64,000 nt of DNA from Geobacteraceae bacterium (lineage in GTDB: Bacteria; Desulfobacterota; Desulfuromonadia; Desulfuromonadales; BM103), in the NCBI GenBank assembly GCA_024641085.1, contig JAHEDT010000007.1:1-64000 (forward strand), given 5' to 3'. Each line of letters starts with the position of its first letter. The stretch's first letter is position 1. Positions 8,493 to 17,594 of the stretch are shown here, piece by piece. Position numbers and translations under genes: made by a program. The notes beneath the pieces were generated by a model. The model did no database searches and was not told where the DNA came from. It saw nothing but the letters and a program-made list of their open reading frames with translations.

Positions 8493-9485
8493 ATGTTTAA
8501 ATCATTCACAGTGGCCATAGTGCTGCTCGCCTGTCTGTCTAGTTCTGCGAATGCGACTCAATACAAGATTATGATTGCCACTTGGCGAGGTTGTGAAGAA
8601 GCCTGCCAGGGATTTCAGGATTATCTAGTCGAACATGGTGTCGATACTCAGTTCATAATGCGGGACGCACAAAAAAAGAGTGCGCCCCTGCCGAGTTTTC
8701 TCGCAGAGGCCCGCGAGAAAAAAGTCGATCTGATTCTCACCTGGGGCACTAGCGTCACGAGGGGAATCGCGGGGACACTTGCCGATCTTAACAATCAAGA
8801 ATTAAACCACGACATCCCTAACGTGTTTATGATTGTCGCCGACCCGGTCGGAGCTGGTATTGTTAAAAGTCTCGATCATACCGGGCGGCCCAATCTGACG
8901 GGCACATACAACCGGGTCCCCGAGGAGACGATCATTGAGACAATCCGCAGCTATCTACCCGACTTCAAACGTCTTGGCCTGCTTTACAATACAGATGAAA
9001 AGAACTCAGTGTTGAAGCGCGACGAGGTCGCAGATTTGACGGGCCCAATGAGCTTTGAGTTGGTCGCGCTGGAACTCCCACTTGACACTAACGGAAAGCC
9101 ACATGTTGATGATATAGCGACGAAAATATCAGAGCTGAAGGAAGCCGAAGTTGACTTCATTTACCTTGGTTCGTCGTCTTTCCTTCGAGACAACAAAGAT
9201 GCTTTCACAGTTGCCGCCGTCAATAATGGTATCCCAGTCCTGAGTCCTTACGAGAATCTGGTGCATGAGTCACAGGCGTTGATCTCTGTCGCTGCCCGCT
9301 ACTACGATGTTGGGCGTCTCGCCGGTCAGCAGGCAGAAAAGATTCTGATCGGAAAAATTGCTCCTGGTGATTTACCCGTCTTGCGAATGACTGACTTTGC
9401 AGTTGTAATCAATATGGGTGTAGCAAAAAAACTGAAGTTATTTCCGCCTATGGACCTGTTGCAAATGGCAGAGACAGTTAATTGA
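8493..9485 (+). CDS. Periplasmic binding protein, ABC_sub_bind family (PF04392)
   Basis: The 330-residue protein has a Sec signal (~1-21) and the fold pattern of the TrpX-like ABC_sub_bind family (TWGTSVTRG near 83, FMIVADPVGAG, PNLTGTYNRVPEE, IPVLSPYENLVHESQALISVA). Such proteins usually deliver ligands to a TrpYZ-type ABC permease and ATPase, but neither is present here. The only neighbours are the sensor-like protein and the MFS fusion, 12 nt upstream, so it may act as their ligand receptor. A CAGGAGGAC ribosome site supports the start. Confidence 0.85.
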   Translation: MFKSFTVAIVLLACLSSSANATQYKIMIATWRGCEEACQGFQDYLVEHGVDTQFIMRDAQKKSAPLPSFLAEAREKKVDLILTWGTSVTRGIAGTLADLNNQELNHDIPNVFMIVADPVGAGIVKSLDHTGRPNLTGTYNRVPEETIIETIRSYLPDFKRLGLLYNTDEKNSVLKRDEVADLTGPMSFELVALELPLDTNGKPHVDDIATKISELKEAEVDFIYLGSSSFLRDNKDAFTVAAVNNGIPVLSPYENLVHESQALISVAARYYDVGRLAGQQAEKILIGKIAPGDLPVLRMTDFAVVINMGVAKKLKLFPPMDLLQMAETVN

Positions 9486-9535
9486 ACATTATCGACCATC
9501 TTTAGCGTTCCTAAAACTAACGACATACAAGACAA

Positions 9536-9569
9536 AAAGCCCCAACCAGCGAAACCTGGTTGGGGCTTT
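9536..9569 (+). terminator. Terminator of the sensor/MFS/binding-protein operon
   Basis: AAAGCCCCAACCAG and CTGGTTGGGGCTTT pair perfectly around a short loop, after an A run and before a T-rich stretch. The remaining sequence to 9788 shows nothing recognisable. Confidence 0.9.
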
Positions 9570-9788
9570 CCTGCAAGTATTACTGCAAGTTGTTCTCTCA
9601 GAAGTCCTAAAGATATTCGAGGCAAAAAATATCTCAACAGAACGTTAGCTGAATCAATCTGAAAAGATCTCTAGCCTTTGGGAAAAAAGTATCTCTCCTG
9701 ACAACTATCCACTTTACCTCCACTCCTCGATTTTAAACAGGCCTGACAAGCTCTTTGCAGCAGAAGAAATCATCGCGTGTCTGCTCTT

Positions 9789-10511
9789 TCAACCACGACC
9801 GTTCTCTGCCGTAATGATCTCGGAAGGCGGCAACCCGAGGTCCGAAACGGTCATATTCAGGATCCTGGTCATGATCGCATAGGCGCTTCGGGCATCGCGG
9901 TTTTCGATGGCATTCACAACCTGGCGATGGTTTTCAATACTTCCCGGCTGGTTAATGGCTTCTTTGCCGGACAGAAAGATCGTGTGGTAGAGTGCGGCAC
10001 GGATTGCCCCGCCGAACTGGGCAACGAACATGTTGCCGCTGGCCTTGATGATGCCCTGGTGAAAAGCGACGTCCCCCTTGGGGTCGATCCGCTGGTCATC
10101 GATGTTCATCCAGTTAAAAGAGTCCTGGATCGCCTGCAGGTCGGCATCGTTGGCGCGGATTGCTGCCAAAGCCGCGGCCTGAGGTTCAATGATCATACGC
10201 AGTTCCATCAGCGAACTGAAGAATCGCCGCTGGCTCATGACCCCGCAGCTCCAGTTCAGCACCTCGTCATCCAGCAGGTTCCAGGAATGGATTGAGCGCA
10301 CTCGCGTGCCGACATACGTTTTGCGCTCGAGCAATCCTTTTTCCTCGAGACTGCGCAGTACGTCACGAATCGTGGTACGGCTCACACCATATTCACGAGC
10401 CAGGGCCAGTTCATTGGGCAGGATGTCGTTCGGCTTAAGGGCGCCCTCGACGATCTGCCTGGCCAGCCTGTCCCTGAGAATATGTTTGGTTCTGGTCATT
10501 GTCTCAGACAA
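9789..10511 (-). CDS. GntR-family regulator, FadR/FCD subgroup (paralogue 1)
   Basis: A winged-helix GntR domain (ILPNELALAREYGVSRTTIRD, then LEEKGLLERKTYVGTRVRS) is followed by an all-helical FCD ligand domain with metal-type histidines (DVAFHQGIIKASGN, LYHTIF, NHRQVV). FCD regulators bind organic acids and sugar acids. It is a close paralogue of the regulator at 26193, sharing RSIHSWNLLDDEVL-type linkers and the QFGGAIRAAL.HTI stretch. The frame opens upstream at a TTG (10532), but AAGGAG lies 10 nt before the TTG at 10511, so that start is preferred; an ATG at 10499 is possible. It is the last gene of the left-arm operon. Confidence 0.9.
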   Translation of the reverse strand: MSETMTRTKHILRDRLARQIVEGALKPNDILPNELALAREYGVSRTTIRDVLRSLEEKGLLERKTYVGTRVRSIHSWNLLDDEVLNWSCGVMSQRRFFSSLMELRMIIEPQAAALAAIRANDADLQAIQDSFNWMNIDDQRIDPKGDVAFHQGIIKASGNMFVAQFGGAIRAALYHTIFLSGKEAINQPGSIENHRQVVNAIENRDARSAYAIMTRILNMTVSDLGLPPSEIITAENGRG

Positions 10512-10619
10512 TTTTCGGGAACTCCTTCTCAATCAATTCCCCTGGACAACTGCATGCTAACGGCGCCGCCTGTCAGATGCAGGGAAAGATGCCGCAGCGG
10601 CAAAACCCTCTTTAAATCT

Positions 10620-11840
10620 CTAGGCCCCTTGATTTACCCGCAGGCGATCCTTGTAGGACAGGGCCGTGATGACGCCACGGATCTCCGCCAGTCCCTTGAG
10701 CCTGCCGATGGCCGAGTAGCCCGGATTGACTGCCTTGCCAAGGTCGTCCAACATCTGGTGCCCATGGTCCGGACGGATGGGGATAGAGTAGTCTTCACGC
10801 CCCTCAGCAATGCGCCGGTTTTCTTCTGTGAGCAGCGCCTGCACGATCCCAACCATATCGGCATCGCTGGCCAGGTGCTCCCCCTCGTAAAAACTCAGAC
10901 CGTCAGCCTCGCGTTTGATCCCCCGCAGGTGCGCGAAGTGGATGCGGGGGCCGAACTCGCAGGCCATGCTGGTCAGGTTGTTGTCAGCTCTGACTCCGAA
11001 GGTGCCGACACATAAAGTCAGACCGTTACAGGGATGATCAACCGCCTTGAACAACAATCTCAGGTCCTCGGCGCAGCTTACCACCCGCGGCAGCCCTAAC
11101 AGCGGCCGCGGTGGGTCGTCGGGGTGGATGGCCAGGCGGATGCCCACTTCAGCCGCGACCGGAACCACCTGCTTGAGGAAATCCACCAGGTTCTGGCGCA
11201 AACGCTCCGGCGAGACCAGCGTGTAGCGCTCGAGGGCGCTGCGAAAACCGTCCAGGGTGTGGGCCTCGGTGGCACGGCCCGGAAGACCGGCGATAATATT
11301 GGCGGTCAACTTGCGGCGTTGTGACTCGTCAAGCCCCGCCAGGGTCTTTTCCGCTCTCGCGATCTGTTCCGACGTGTGATCCGCTTGGGCCCCTTCTCGC
11401 TCCAGGATAAACAGGTCGAATGCAGCAAACAGGTCGGCATCGAAGCGCAGGGCCGCAGCGCCGCTCGGCAGTTGATACGCCAGGTCGGTACGGGTCCAGT
11501 CGATCAGCGGCATGAAGTTGTAACAGACCCGGTCTATGCCGCAGGCCGCCAGATTGCGCAGGGTTCCGCAATAGGTGGCGACATAGCGTTCGAACCCAGG
11601 CGCCTGGACCTTGATGTCATCATGCACGGGAACGCTTTCGACCATGCTCCAGCGAAGTGGCGTACGTCCTGGCGCCTGTGTCTCGATCAGGGCTTTACGG
11701 GCCAGAATCTCCTCTTGTGACCATTCCTCACCAGTCGCCTTTTCGTGCAGGGCCGTGACAATGCCGGTTGCGCCGGCCTGCCTGATATGATCGAGGCTCA
11801 CAGAGTCGCCCGGCCCGAACCACCTCCAGGTCTGTTCCAT
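10620..11840 (-). CDS. uxuA: Mannonate dehydratase
   Basis: The 406-residue protein matches UxuA throughout, starting MEQTWRWFGPGDSVSL and including the barrel motifs RWSMVESVPVHDDIK, CYNFMPLIDWTRTDL, AIHPDDPPRPLLGLPR and IRPDHGHQMLDDL with the metal His and Cys residues. It removes water from D-mannonate to give 2-keto-3-deoxy-D-gluconate (KDG), the step after fructuronate reduction in glucuronate breakdown. It lies 32 nt after the SDR gene in the same operon; this SDR could supply the missing fructuronate reductase. Confidence 0.96.
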   Translation of the reverse strand: MEQTWRWFGPGDSVSLDHIRQAGATGIVTALHEKATGEEWSQEEILARKALIETQAPGRTPLRWSMVESVPVHDDIKVQAPGFERYVATYCGTLRNLAACGIDRVCYNFMPLIDWTRTDLAYQLPSGAAALRFDADLFAAFDLFILEREGAQADHTSEQIARAEKTLAGLDESQRRKLTANIIAGLPGRATEAHTLDGFRSALERYTLVSPERLRQNLVDFLKQVVPVAAEVGIRLAIHPDDPPRPLLGLPRVVSCAEDLRLLFKAVDHPCNGLTLCVGTFGVRADNNLTSMACEFGPRIHFAHLRGIKREADGLSFYEGEHLASDADMVGIVQALLTEENRRIAEGREDYSIPIRPDHGHQMLDDLGKAVNPGYSAIGRLKGLAEIRGVITALSYKDRLRVNQGA

Positions 11841-11872
11841 GTGGTTTTCCTTTCCTACTGTTCGATGGCTGT

Positions 11873-12619
<747 letters not shown>

Positions 12620-12654
12620 TCACCTCCTTGCTATATCACCAGTTTCTCGAGCAG

Positions 12655-14178
12655 CTACATCACCGCGCCGATGTTCCAGGGAATGAATTCTGAATCGCCG
12701 ACTCCAAGCACCTCGCTTTTGGTTCGCGTACCGGAAGCCACTTCAAGGATGCTTTGGAAGATCTGTTCTCCCATCTCCAGGAGGGGCACGCCGGAATCGA
12801 GCATCACCCCGCAGTTAATATCCATGTCCTCTTCCATGACCTGGAACATGCGGCTGTTGGACGCGAGCTTGATGCAGGGTGACGGCTTGCAGCCGAAAGC
12901 CGAACCGGCTCCGGTGGTGAAACAGACCAGGTTCGCTCCACTGGCCACCTGTCCGGTAATCGAGCAGGGGTCGTATCCGGGGCTGTCCATAAACACGAAG
13001 CCCTTGGCATGCACCGGTTCGGCATAGCGGTAGACATCGACCAGGTTGGTCGTGCCCCCTTTGGCGACGGCTCCGAGGGACTTCTCCAGGATCGTGGTCA
13101 GGCCGCCGGCCTTGTTGCCAGGGGAGGGGTTGTTGTTCATCTCGCCGCCGTTGCGCCGCGTATAATCCTCCCACCAGTGGATACGTTCGATCAGTTTTGC
13201 GGCCACTTCCACGCTGACTGCGCGCCGGGTCAGAAGATGCTCAGCTCCGTAAATCTCCGAAGTCTCTGCCAGGATCACCGTCCCACCGTGACGGACCACC
13301 AGGTCGGCGGCAGCGCCGAGTGCCGGGTTGGCGGTGATGCCTGAGTAGGCATCGGACCCTCCGCACTGGAGAGCCACGGAAAGATGACTGGCCGGAACGC
13401 TCTGGCGGGCGGCCTGGTTGACCAGCGGTAGCATGGTGCGGATGCGTTCAACACCCTCCTCCACGGTTTTGCGGGTTCCACCCACGTCCTGGATGTTCAT
13501 CTGTTGGAGCAGGGCTCCGGGGCGCAGCCCGGCCTGCTCGAGGACGCTGCGGATCTGGAAGACTTCGCAGCCCAGCCCGACTAGCAGGACCCCGGCCAGG
13601 TTCGGGTGGCGCAGGTAACCATGCAGAGTCCGCATCAGGGTGTCGAAGCCTTCACCGCTGCCGGCCATGGCGCAGCCGGTGTTGTGCACAAAGGGCACGA
13701 CCCCATCGACATTCGGGAAGCCTTGCAGTGCCGATTCGGTGAACTCCGCGGCGATGCGCCGGCAGACGGTTGCCGAACAGTTGACTGTTGAGATCACACC
13801 AATGTAGTTGCGCGTGGCCACCTGCCCATTCGGGCGGACGAACGCTTTAAAGGTTGCGCGTTCGCTCTCGGGGAGCAGATTGCTGTCGCGCAGGTCCTCG
13901 CCGACGGCGTAGTCGCGGTCAAATTCCCTGACCGAACAGTTGTGGGTGTGGACATGCTCACCCGGGCGGATATCGACGCTGGCAAATCCGATGATCTGGC
14001 TGTACTTGCGCACCGGCGCACCGTTCGGGATTTCTGCCGTGGCCACCTTGTGGCCGGCGGGAATCTCCTCCCGGCAGGTTAGGCCATTTTCAATGCAGTT
14101 GCCGACGGCGATGGTTTCACCGGCGACTATGACGTTGTCATCGGCGTGAAGCCGGATAATCTGTTGAGCTTGGGACAT
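12655..14178 (-). CDS. uxaA: UxaA-family altronate dehydratase
   Basis: At 507 residues it has both parts of UxaA: an N-terminal SAF domain (~1-100, VAGETIAVGNCIENGL) and the large catalytic part with ISTVNCSATVCRRIA, VPFVHNTGCAM, a GGSDAYSGITANPALG motif and FTTGAGSAFG. The cysteines and the GGSD motif fit the iron-dependent dehydratase family. UxaA converts D-altronate to KDG in galacturonate breakdown. The family also contains galactarate and other sugar-acid dehydratases, so the exact substrate is inferred from the UxaB-like reductase and UxaC in the cluster. AGGAAGG precedes the ATG. Confidence 0.9.
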   Translation of the reverse strand: MSQAQQIIRLHADDNVIVAGETIAVGNCIENGLTCREEIPAGHKVATAEIPNGAPVRKYSQIIGFASVDIRPGEHVHTHNCSVREFDRDYAVGEDLRDSNLLPESERATFKAFVRPNGQVATRNYIGVISTVNCSATVCRRIAAEFTESALQGFPNVDGVVPFVHNTGCAMAGSGEGFDTLMRTLHGYLRHPNLAGVLLVGLGCEVFQIRSVLEQAGLRPGALLQQMNIQDVGGTRKTVEEGVERIRTMLPLVNQAARQSVPASHLSVALQCGGSDAYSGITANPALGAAADLVVRHGGTVILAETSEIYGAEHLLTRRAVSVEVAAKLIERIHWWEDYTRRNGGEMNNNPSPGNKAGGLTTILEKSLGAVAKGGTTNLVDVYRYAEPVHAKGFVFMDSPGYDPCSITGQVASGANLVCFTTGAGSAFGCKPSPCIKLASNSRMFQVMEEDMDINCGVMLDSGVPLLEMGEQIFQSILEVASGTRTKSEVLGVGDSEFIPWNIGAVM

Positions 14179-14211
14179 GGGACACCTTCCTGATGATTCC
14201 TGTTCGGCCGG

Positions 14212-15057
14212 CTACTGTTCTGCAACGCAGAGCTGCCGCTGCTCTCCCAGGCCGGCGATGCCAAGTCGAACCACGTCGCCTGGTTTAAGATAAACCTGGG
14301 GTGAGAGCCCCAGGCCGACCCCCGGTGGCGTCCCGGTGGAAATCACGTCTCCGGGCTGCAGCGACATGAAGCGGCTCAGGTAACTGACAATTTCAGCCAC
14401 CCCGAAGACCATGGTCTTGGAGTTGCCGTTCTGATAGCGGTGGTCGTTGACCTCCAGCCACATTCCAAGATTCTGTGGGTCGTTAATCTCGTCCTTGGTG
14501 ACCAGCCATGGCCCCAGCGGGCCGAAACTGTCACACGACTTGCCCTTGACCCATTGCCCGGACGTCTCCAACTGGAAGGCCCGTTCGCTGAGGTCGTTGA
14601 CCACGCAGTAACCGGCCACGTGGCCGAGAGCTTTCTCAACCGGGACATATTTGGCCGTCTTGCCGATCACAACCCCCAGTTCGATTTCCCAGTCGGTCTT
14701 CTTGGAGCCCCGGGGAATCACGATGTCGTCGTTGGGGCCGGAAATGGCGCTGGTCGCCTTCATGAACAGAACCGGTTCGTCCGGAACCTTCATGCCTGAT
14801 TCCGCGGCATGGTCGGAATAATTAAGGCCGATGCACATGAATTTGCCGACCCCGGCCACGCAGGGACCCAGACGTGGTTGGCCCTCGACCAGAGGCAAAC
14901 TGGCCGGGTCGATGGCGAGCAGCTTCACCAGAATATCGGGAGCGAGCGTACGCCCGTCAATGTCTGTAACGATCCCCGACAGGTCGCGGATCTGGTTGTC
15001 ATTGTCAAGCATGCCCGGTTTCTCTTGGCCCTTGAGGCCGTAGCGTAGCAATTTCAT
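14212..15057 (-). CDS. Fumarylacetoacetate hydrolase-family protein, likely 2,4-diketo-3-deoxy acid hydrolase
   Basis: From the ATG at 15057 the protein has 281 residues (MKLLRYGLKG...), the usual length for this family. The FAH catalytic barrel is clear: CIGLNYSDHAAESGM, EPVLFMKATSAISG, DWEIELGVVIGK with metal-binding glutamates, CVVNDLSERAFQ and DVISTGTPPGVGLG. Close family members hydrolyse 2,4-diketo-3-deoxy-L-fuconate to pyruvate and L-lactate, or were once called ureidoglycolate lyases. The SDR in the same operon would make such a diketo acid. A frame extension to 15147 runs through a repeat and lacks a ribosome site, so the shorter start is used. Confidence 0.87.
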   Translation of the reverse strand: MKLLRYGLKGQEKPGMLDNDNQIRDLSGIVTDIDGRTLAPDILVKLLAIDPASLPLVEGQPRLGPCVAGVGKFMCIGLNYSDHAAESGMKVPDEPVLFMKATSAISGPNDDIVIPRGSKKTDWEIELGVVIGKTAKYVPVEKALGHVAGYCVVNDLSERAFQLETSGQWVKGKSCDSFGPLGPWLVTKDEINDPQNLGMWLEVNDHRYQNGNSKTMVFGVAEIVSYLSRFMSLQPGDVISTGTPPGVGLGLSPQVYLKPGDVVRLGIAGLGEQRQLCVAEQ

Positions 15058-15110
15058 AAGTGTCTCTCTTTGCCGTTTTTTTTTGGTTCTAAAAGCTAAT
15101 AAAAGTGATG

Positions 15111-15205
15111 AACGCAAAGGCGCAAAGGTCGCAGAGGTAAAGCTCATACATTTTAAGAAAATATCGACCCTGGAATTGTTCTCTGCGTCTCCGTGGCTTT
15201 GCGTT
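15111..15205. repeat. Dispersed inverted repeat of the AACGCAAAGGCGCAAAGG type
   Basis: The outer arms AACGCAAAGGCGCAAAGG (15111-15128) and CCGTGGCTTTGCGTT (15191-15205) are inverted copies of each other, with GCAGAG/CTCTGC inside. A second copy lies at 46694-46783 and shares the inner words AAGCTCAT and CCCTGG.ATTG.TCTCTGCG. Such elements occur in many genomes. Here it fills the 170-nt gap between the kinase and hydrolase genes of one operon. Confidence 0.8.
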
Positions 15206-15225
15206 ACTAACTGGCTTAGGTTTTG

Positions 15226-16440
15226 TTACTTGAAATAGTCGATGACCGTTCCGAACAGTTGCCGTTGTCCGAACCCCCCGGCCTTGGTCACCAGGTGCAG
15301 CCGGCCATAGGGGGTGACAATCAGGCCATGCCCAATGCCTGGCATGATCTCACCATGGACCCGTATGACTTCGACGCCGAGCTCGTTAAGCACGGCGAGG
15401 GCCGTGTCGCCGCCGGTAGCAAGCAGCAGGCCGGTCGTGCGTGCCGCCAGCAGACGGGTCGTGCTCAATGCCAGTGCCCTGGCCACCTGGTCCGGATCCT
15501 GCTCAGTAGAGGCCGCCCCTTGCGACATCCTGAGCACCACGACAGCGGGAGTCTGTCCCGATGCAGACAGGTGCTGCAAATCCAGTTTGTCCAGCGGCTG
15601 CGCATCGCTCAAGTCTGCGACCAGTGCTCCTGGATAGGCCTCGAACAGGGCCTCGACCTGTGCAGCAGTCTCCCGCGCCCTCGAACCGACCACGAACAGA
15701 AAGTCTCCGGGCTGGGGTTTCAAGGCTGCTGCAGGAACCGGCGCGCCGAACAGGACCTCTGCCAGGGCCTCGGTCAAACCGGCGGCCCCGACGAACAGGA
15801 CCTGAGCCCGGCTCGCAGCTGCCGTAGCGGCAAGTCGTGACAACTGTTCACTGGATTCCGCATCAACGATACTGACCCGTGTCCCCAGGTCGTCGCCGCA
15901 GGCGGCCTGCCAAGCGGCGACGGCCTCGACCCTGACCGGGGTTTGCTGCAAGACCGCTCGATACATCTCCGGAAGGGGCGTGCGCGGTGGGGGCGTACGC
16001 AGATCACGACCAATGGTGGTCTCGTGCAGGGGCACGCCGTCGATATAAAGCTTTCCGCCTGTCAAAGTCCGCCCCTGGTCCGGAACCGCCGGGCAGACCA
16101 GCATCTCTGGATAGCCGGAGGCCCGCATGGCGGCGAGTGTCTCCGTCAACAGGTTGCCACGCAGGGTCGAATCGATTTTCTTGAATAGCAGCTGCGGTTT
16201 CAAGTGCACCAGGCGTCTAACCAGGGCCCCGACAACTGTTGCCGCCTGCTCCCCGGACACATGTCTGGTCCCGGTATTGATCGAGAGAACCGCAGGCAAA
16301 TCCTGAAGCGCTGCTTCCAGTTTGTCCGGCGCCGTCAGGACCCGGACATCGAGACCGCGACGCGCGAAGGGCGCTGCGGCATCCATGGCCCCGGTCAGGT
16401 CGTCGGCAACGATCGCCACCTGGAGCCCTTGACTTGCCAT
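15226..16440 (-). CDS. Four-carbon acid sugar kinase (DUF1537), D-threonate kinase-like
   Basis: The ATG at 16440 overlaps the stop of the upstream pdxA-like gene by one base (TGATG), giving 404 residues. The N-terminal domain has AIVADDLTGAMDAAAPFARRG and FKKIDSTLRGN, and the C-terminal domain has LLLATGGDTALAVLNELG and EIMPGIGHGLI, the two halves of the DUF1537 kinase family. Pairing with a PdxA2-type dehydrogenase is the signature of D-threonate or D-erythronate use: the kinase makes the 4-phosphate and PdxA2 oxidises and decarboxylates it to dihydroxyacetone phosphate. Confidence 0.9.
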   Translation of the reverse strand: MASQGLQVAIVADDLTGAMDAAAPFARRGLDVRVLTAPDKLEAALQDLPAVLSINTGTRHVSGEQAATVVGALVRRLVHLKPQLLFKKIDSTLRGNLLTETLAAMRASGYPEMLVCPAVPDQGRTLTGGKLYIDGVPLHETTIGRDLRTPPPRTPLPEMYRAVLQQTPVRVEAVAAWQAACGDDLGTRVSIVDAESSEQLSRLAATAAASRAQVLFVGAAGLTEALAEVLFGAPVPAAALKPQPGDFLFVVGSRARETAAQVEALFEAYPGALVADLSDAQPLDKLDLQHLSASGQTPAVVVLRMSQGAASTEQDPDQVARALALSTTRLLAARTTGLLLATGGDTALAVLNELGVEVIRVHGEIMPGIGHGLIVTPYGRLHLVTKAGGFGQRQLFGTVIDYFK

Positions 16441-17447
16441 CAGAATTTCCCCCCGGGTGAACTCGGAGCGGTCCTGGCCCACCGGCGTGCATAGTCGATG
16501 GCTGCGAGCAGGTTGCCGTGGTCGGCGCGTCCTGACCAGGCGATGTCGAACGCGGTGCCGTGGTCCACTGAAGTGCGGCGAATCGGCAGCCCCAGAGAGA
16601 CATTGACCGTGGTGTCGAACGCCAGAAGCTTGGCCGGTGCGTGTCCCTGGTCATGGTACTGGGCGACGACCAGGTCGAACTCACCGCGCACGGCCCGGTA
16701 AAAAACGGTGTCGCCGGGGATGGGTCCCTCGACAGAGATCCCCTGGCTGCGCGCGGCCGATACAGCCGGTTGAATCTGCTCGATCTCCTCGCGGCCGAAT
16801 ATGCCGCCTTCTCCGCAGTGTGGATTGAGTCCGGCGACGGCGATGCGGGGTCGTTCCAGCCCCATTTGTTTCAAGTGGCCGGCGCCGGCAAGGATTGTCG
16901 CTAAAACCCTTTCAAAGCTGATGCGCTCAGTCGCTTCGCGCATGGAGACATGCGTAGTGACATGAATGGTGGACAGCTTGTCGGAAGTGAGCAGCATGAA
17001 CGACTGCCCGGCCCCGGTCAGAGCGGCCAGCAGCCCGGTGTGGCCGTCAAAATGGTGCCCGGCCGCATGCAGGGCCGCCTTGTTGAGGGGGGCGGTGACA
17101 ATAACATCGATGTGTTCGGCGACGGCCAGTCCCACGGCGCGCTCGATGCAGCGATAGGCGGCTTCTCCCCCGGCGGCAGTCGCAGTCCCGGGCCTCACTT
17201 CGTTGCGGTCGGGTGTGGGGACCTCGACCACCGGGACCCTGCCAGGTGGCAGCGGAGAGTCTGCGGGGGCGAATTCCAACCCCGTGCCGAGCAGTTCGTT
17301 GGCACGCTGCAGGAAGACCGGGTCACCGATCACCAGGGTTGCGGCGCGCTGCTCTGCGTCGACAGCAGCTAATGCCTTACAGATGATCTCCGGTCCAACG
17401 CCGGAGGGATCTCCCATCGTGATCCCGATTTTTCCTCGGCCATTCAT
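16440..17447 (-). CDS. pdxA2: PdxA2-type 4-phospho-tetronate dehydrogenase
   Basis: The 335-residue protein has the PdxA fold, with [14 protein letters not shown] at the start and the metal-binding histidines in [20 protein letters not shown] and [14 protein letters not shown]. PdxA in vitamin B6 synthesis oxidises 4-phosphohydroxythreonine. The PdxA2 branch, found beside DUF1537 kinases, oxidises D-threonate or D-erythronate 4-phosphate to dihydroxyacetone phosphate. The one-base overlap with the kinase gene and the position inside a catabolic operon favour PdxA2 over a biosynthetic role. Confidence 0.92.
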   Translation of the reverse strand: MNGRGKIGITMGDPSGVGPEIICKALAAVDAEQRAATLVIGDPVFLQRANELLGTGLEFAPADSPLPPGRVPVVEVPTPDRNEVRPGTATAAGGEAAYRCIERAVGLAVAEHIDVIVTAPLNKAALHAAGHHFDGHTGLLAALTGAGQSFMLLTSDKLSTIHVTTHVSMREATERISFERVLATILAGAGHLKQMGLERPRIAVAGLNPHCGEGGIFGREEIEQIQPAVSAARSQGISVEGPIPGDTVFYRAVRGEFDLVVAQYHDQGHAPAKLLAFDTTVNVSLGLPIRRTSVDHGTAFDIAWSGRADHGNLLAAIDYARRWARTAPSSPGGKF

Positions 17448-17594
17448 GGTATCAACGATCTGCCGGCGTGTTCAACGACCCGACCGGCAAGAGCGCAACC
17501 TGCTCCAGGATTGGGTCGGCCGCACGGACTTGGGTTCAGTTCTACCAGCATGAATTTTCATGCCCCCTGTTTTCAAGCGTGCTGGCAGGTTGTC

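Noticed and set aside
16440-17447. Vitamin B6 pdxA
   Set aside because: It overlaps a DUF1537 kinase gene inside a catabolic operon, which is the PdxA2 arrangement.
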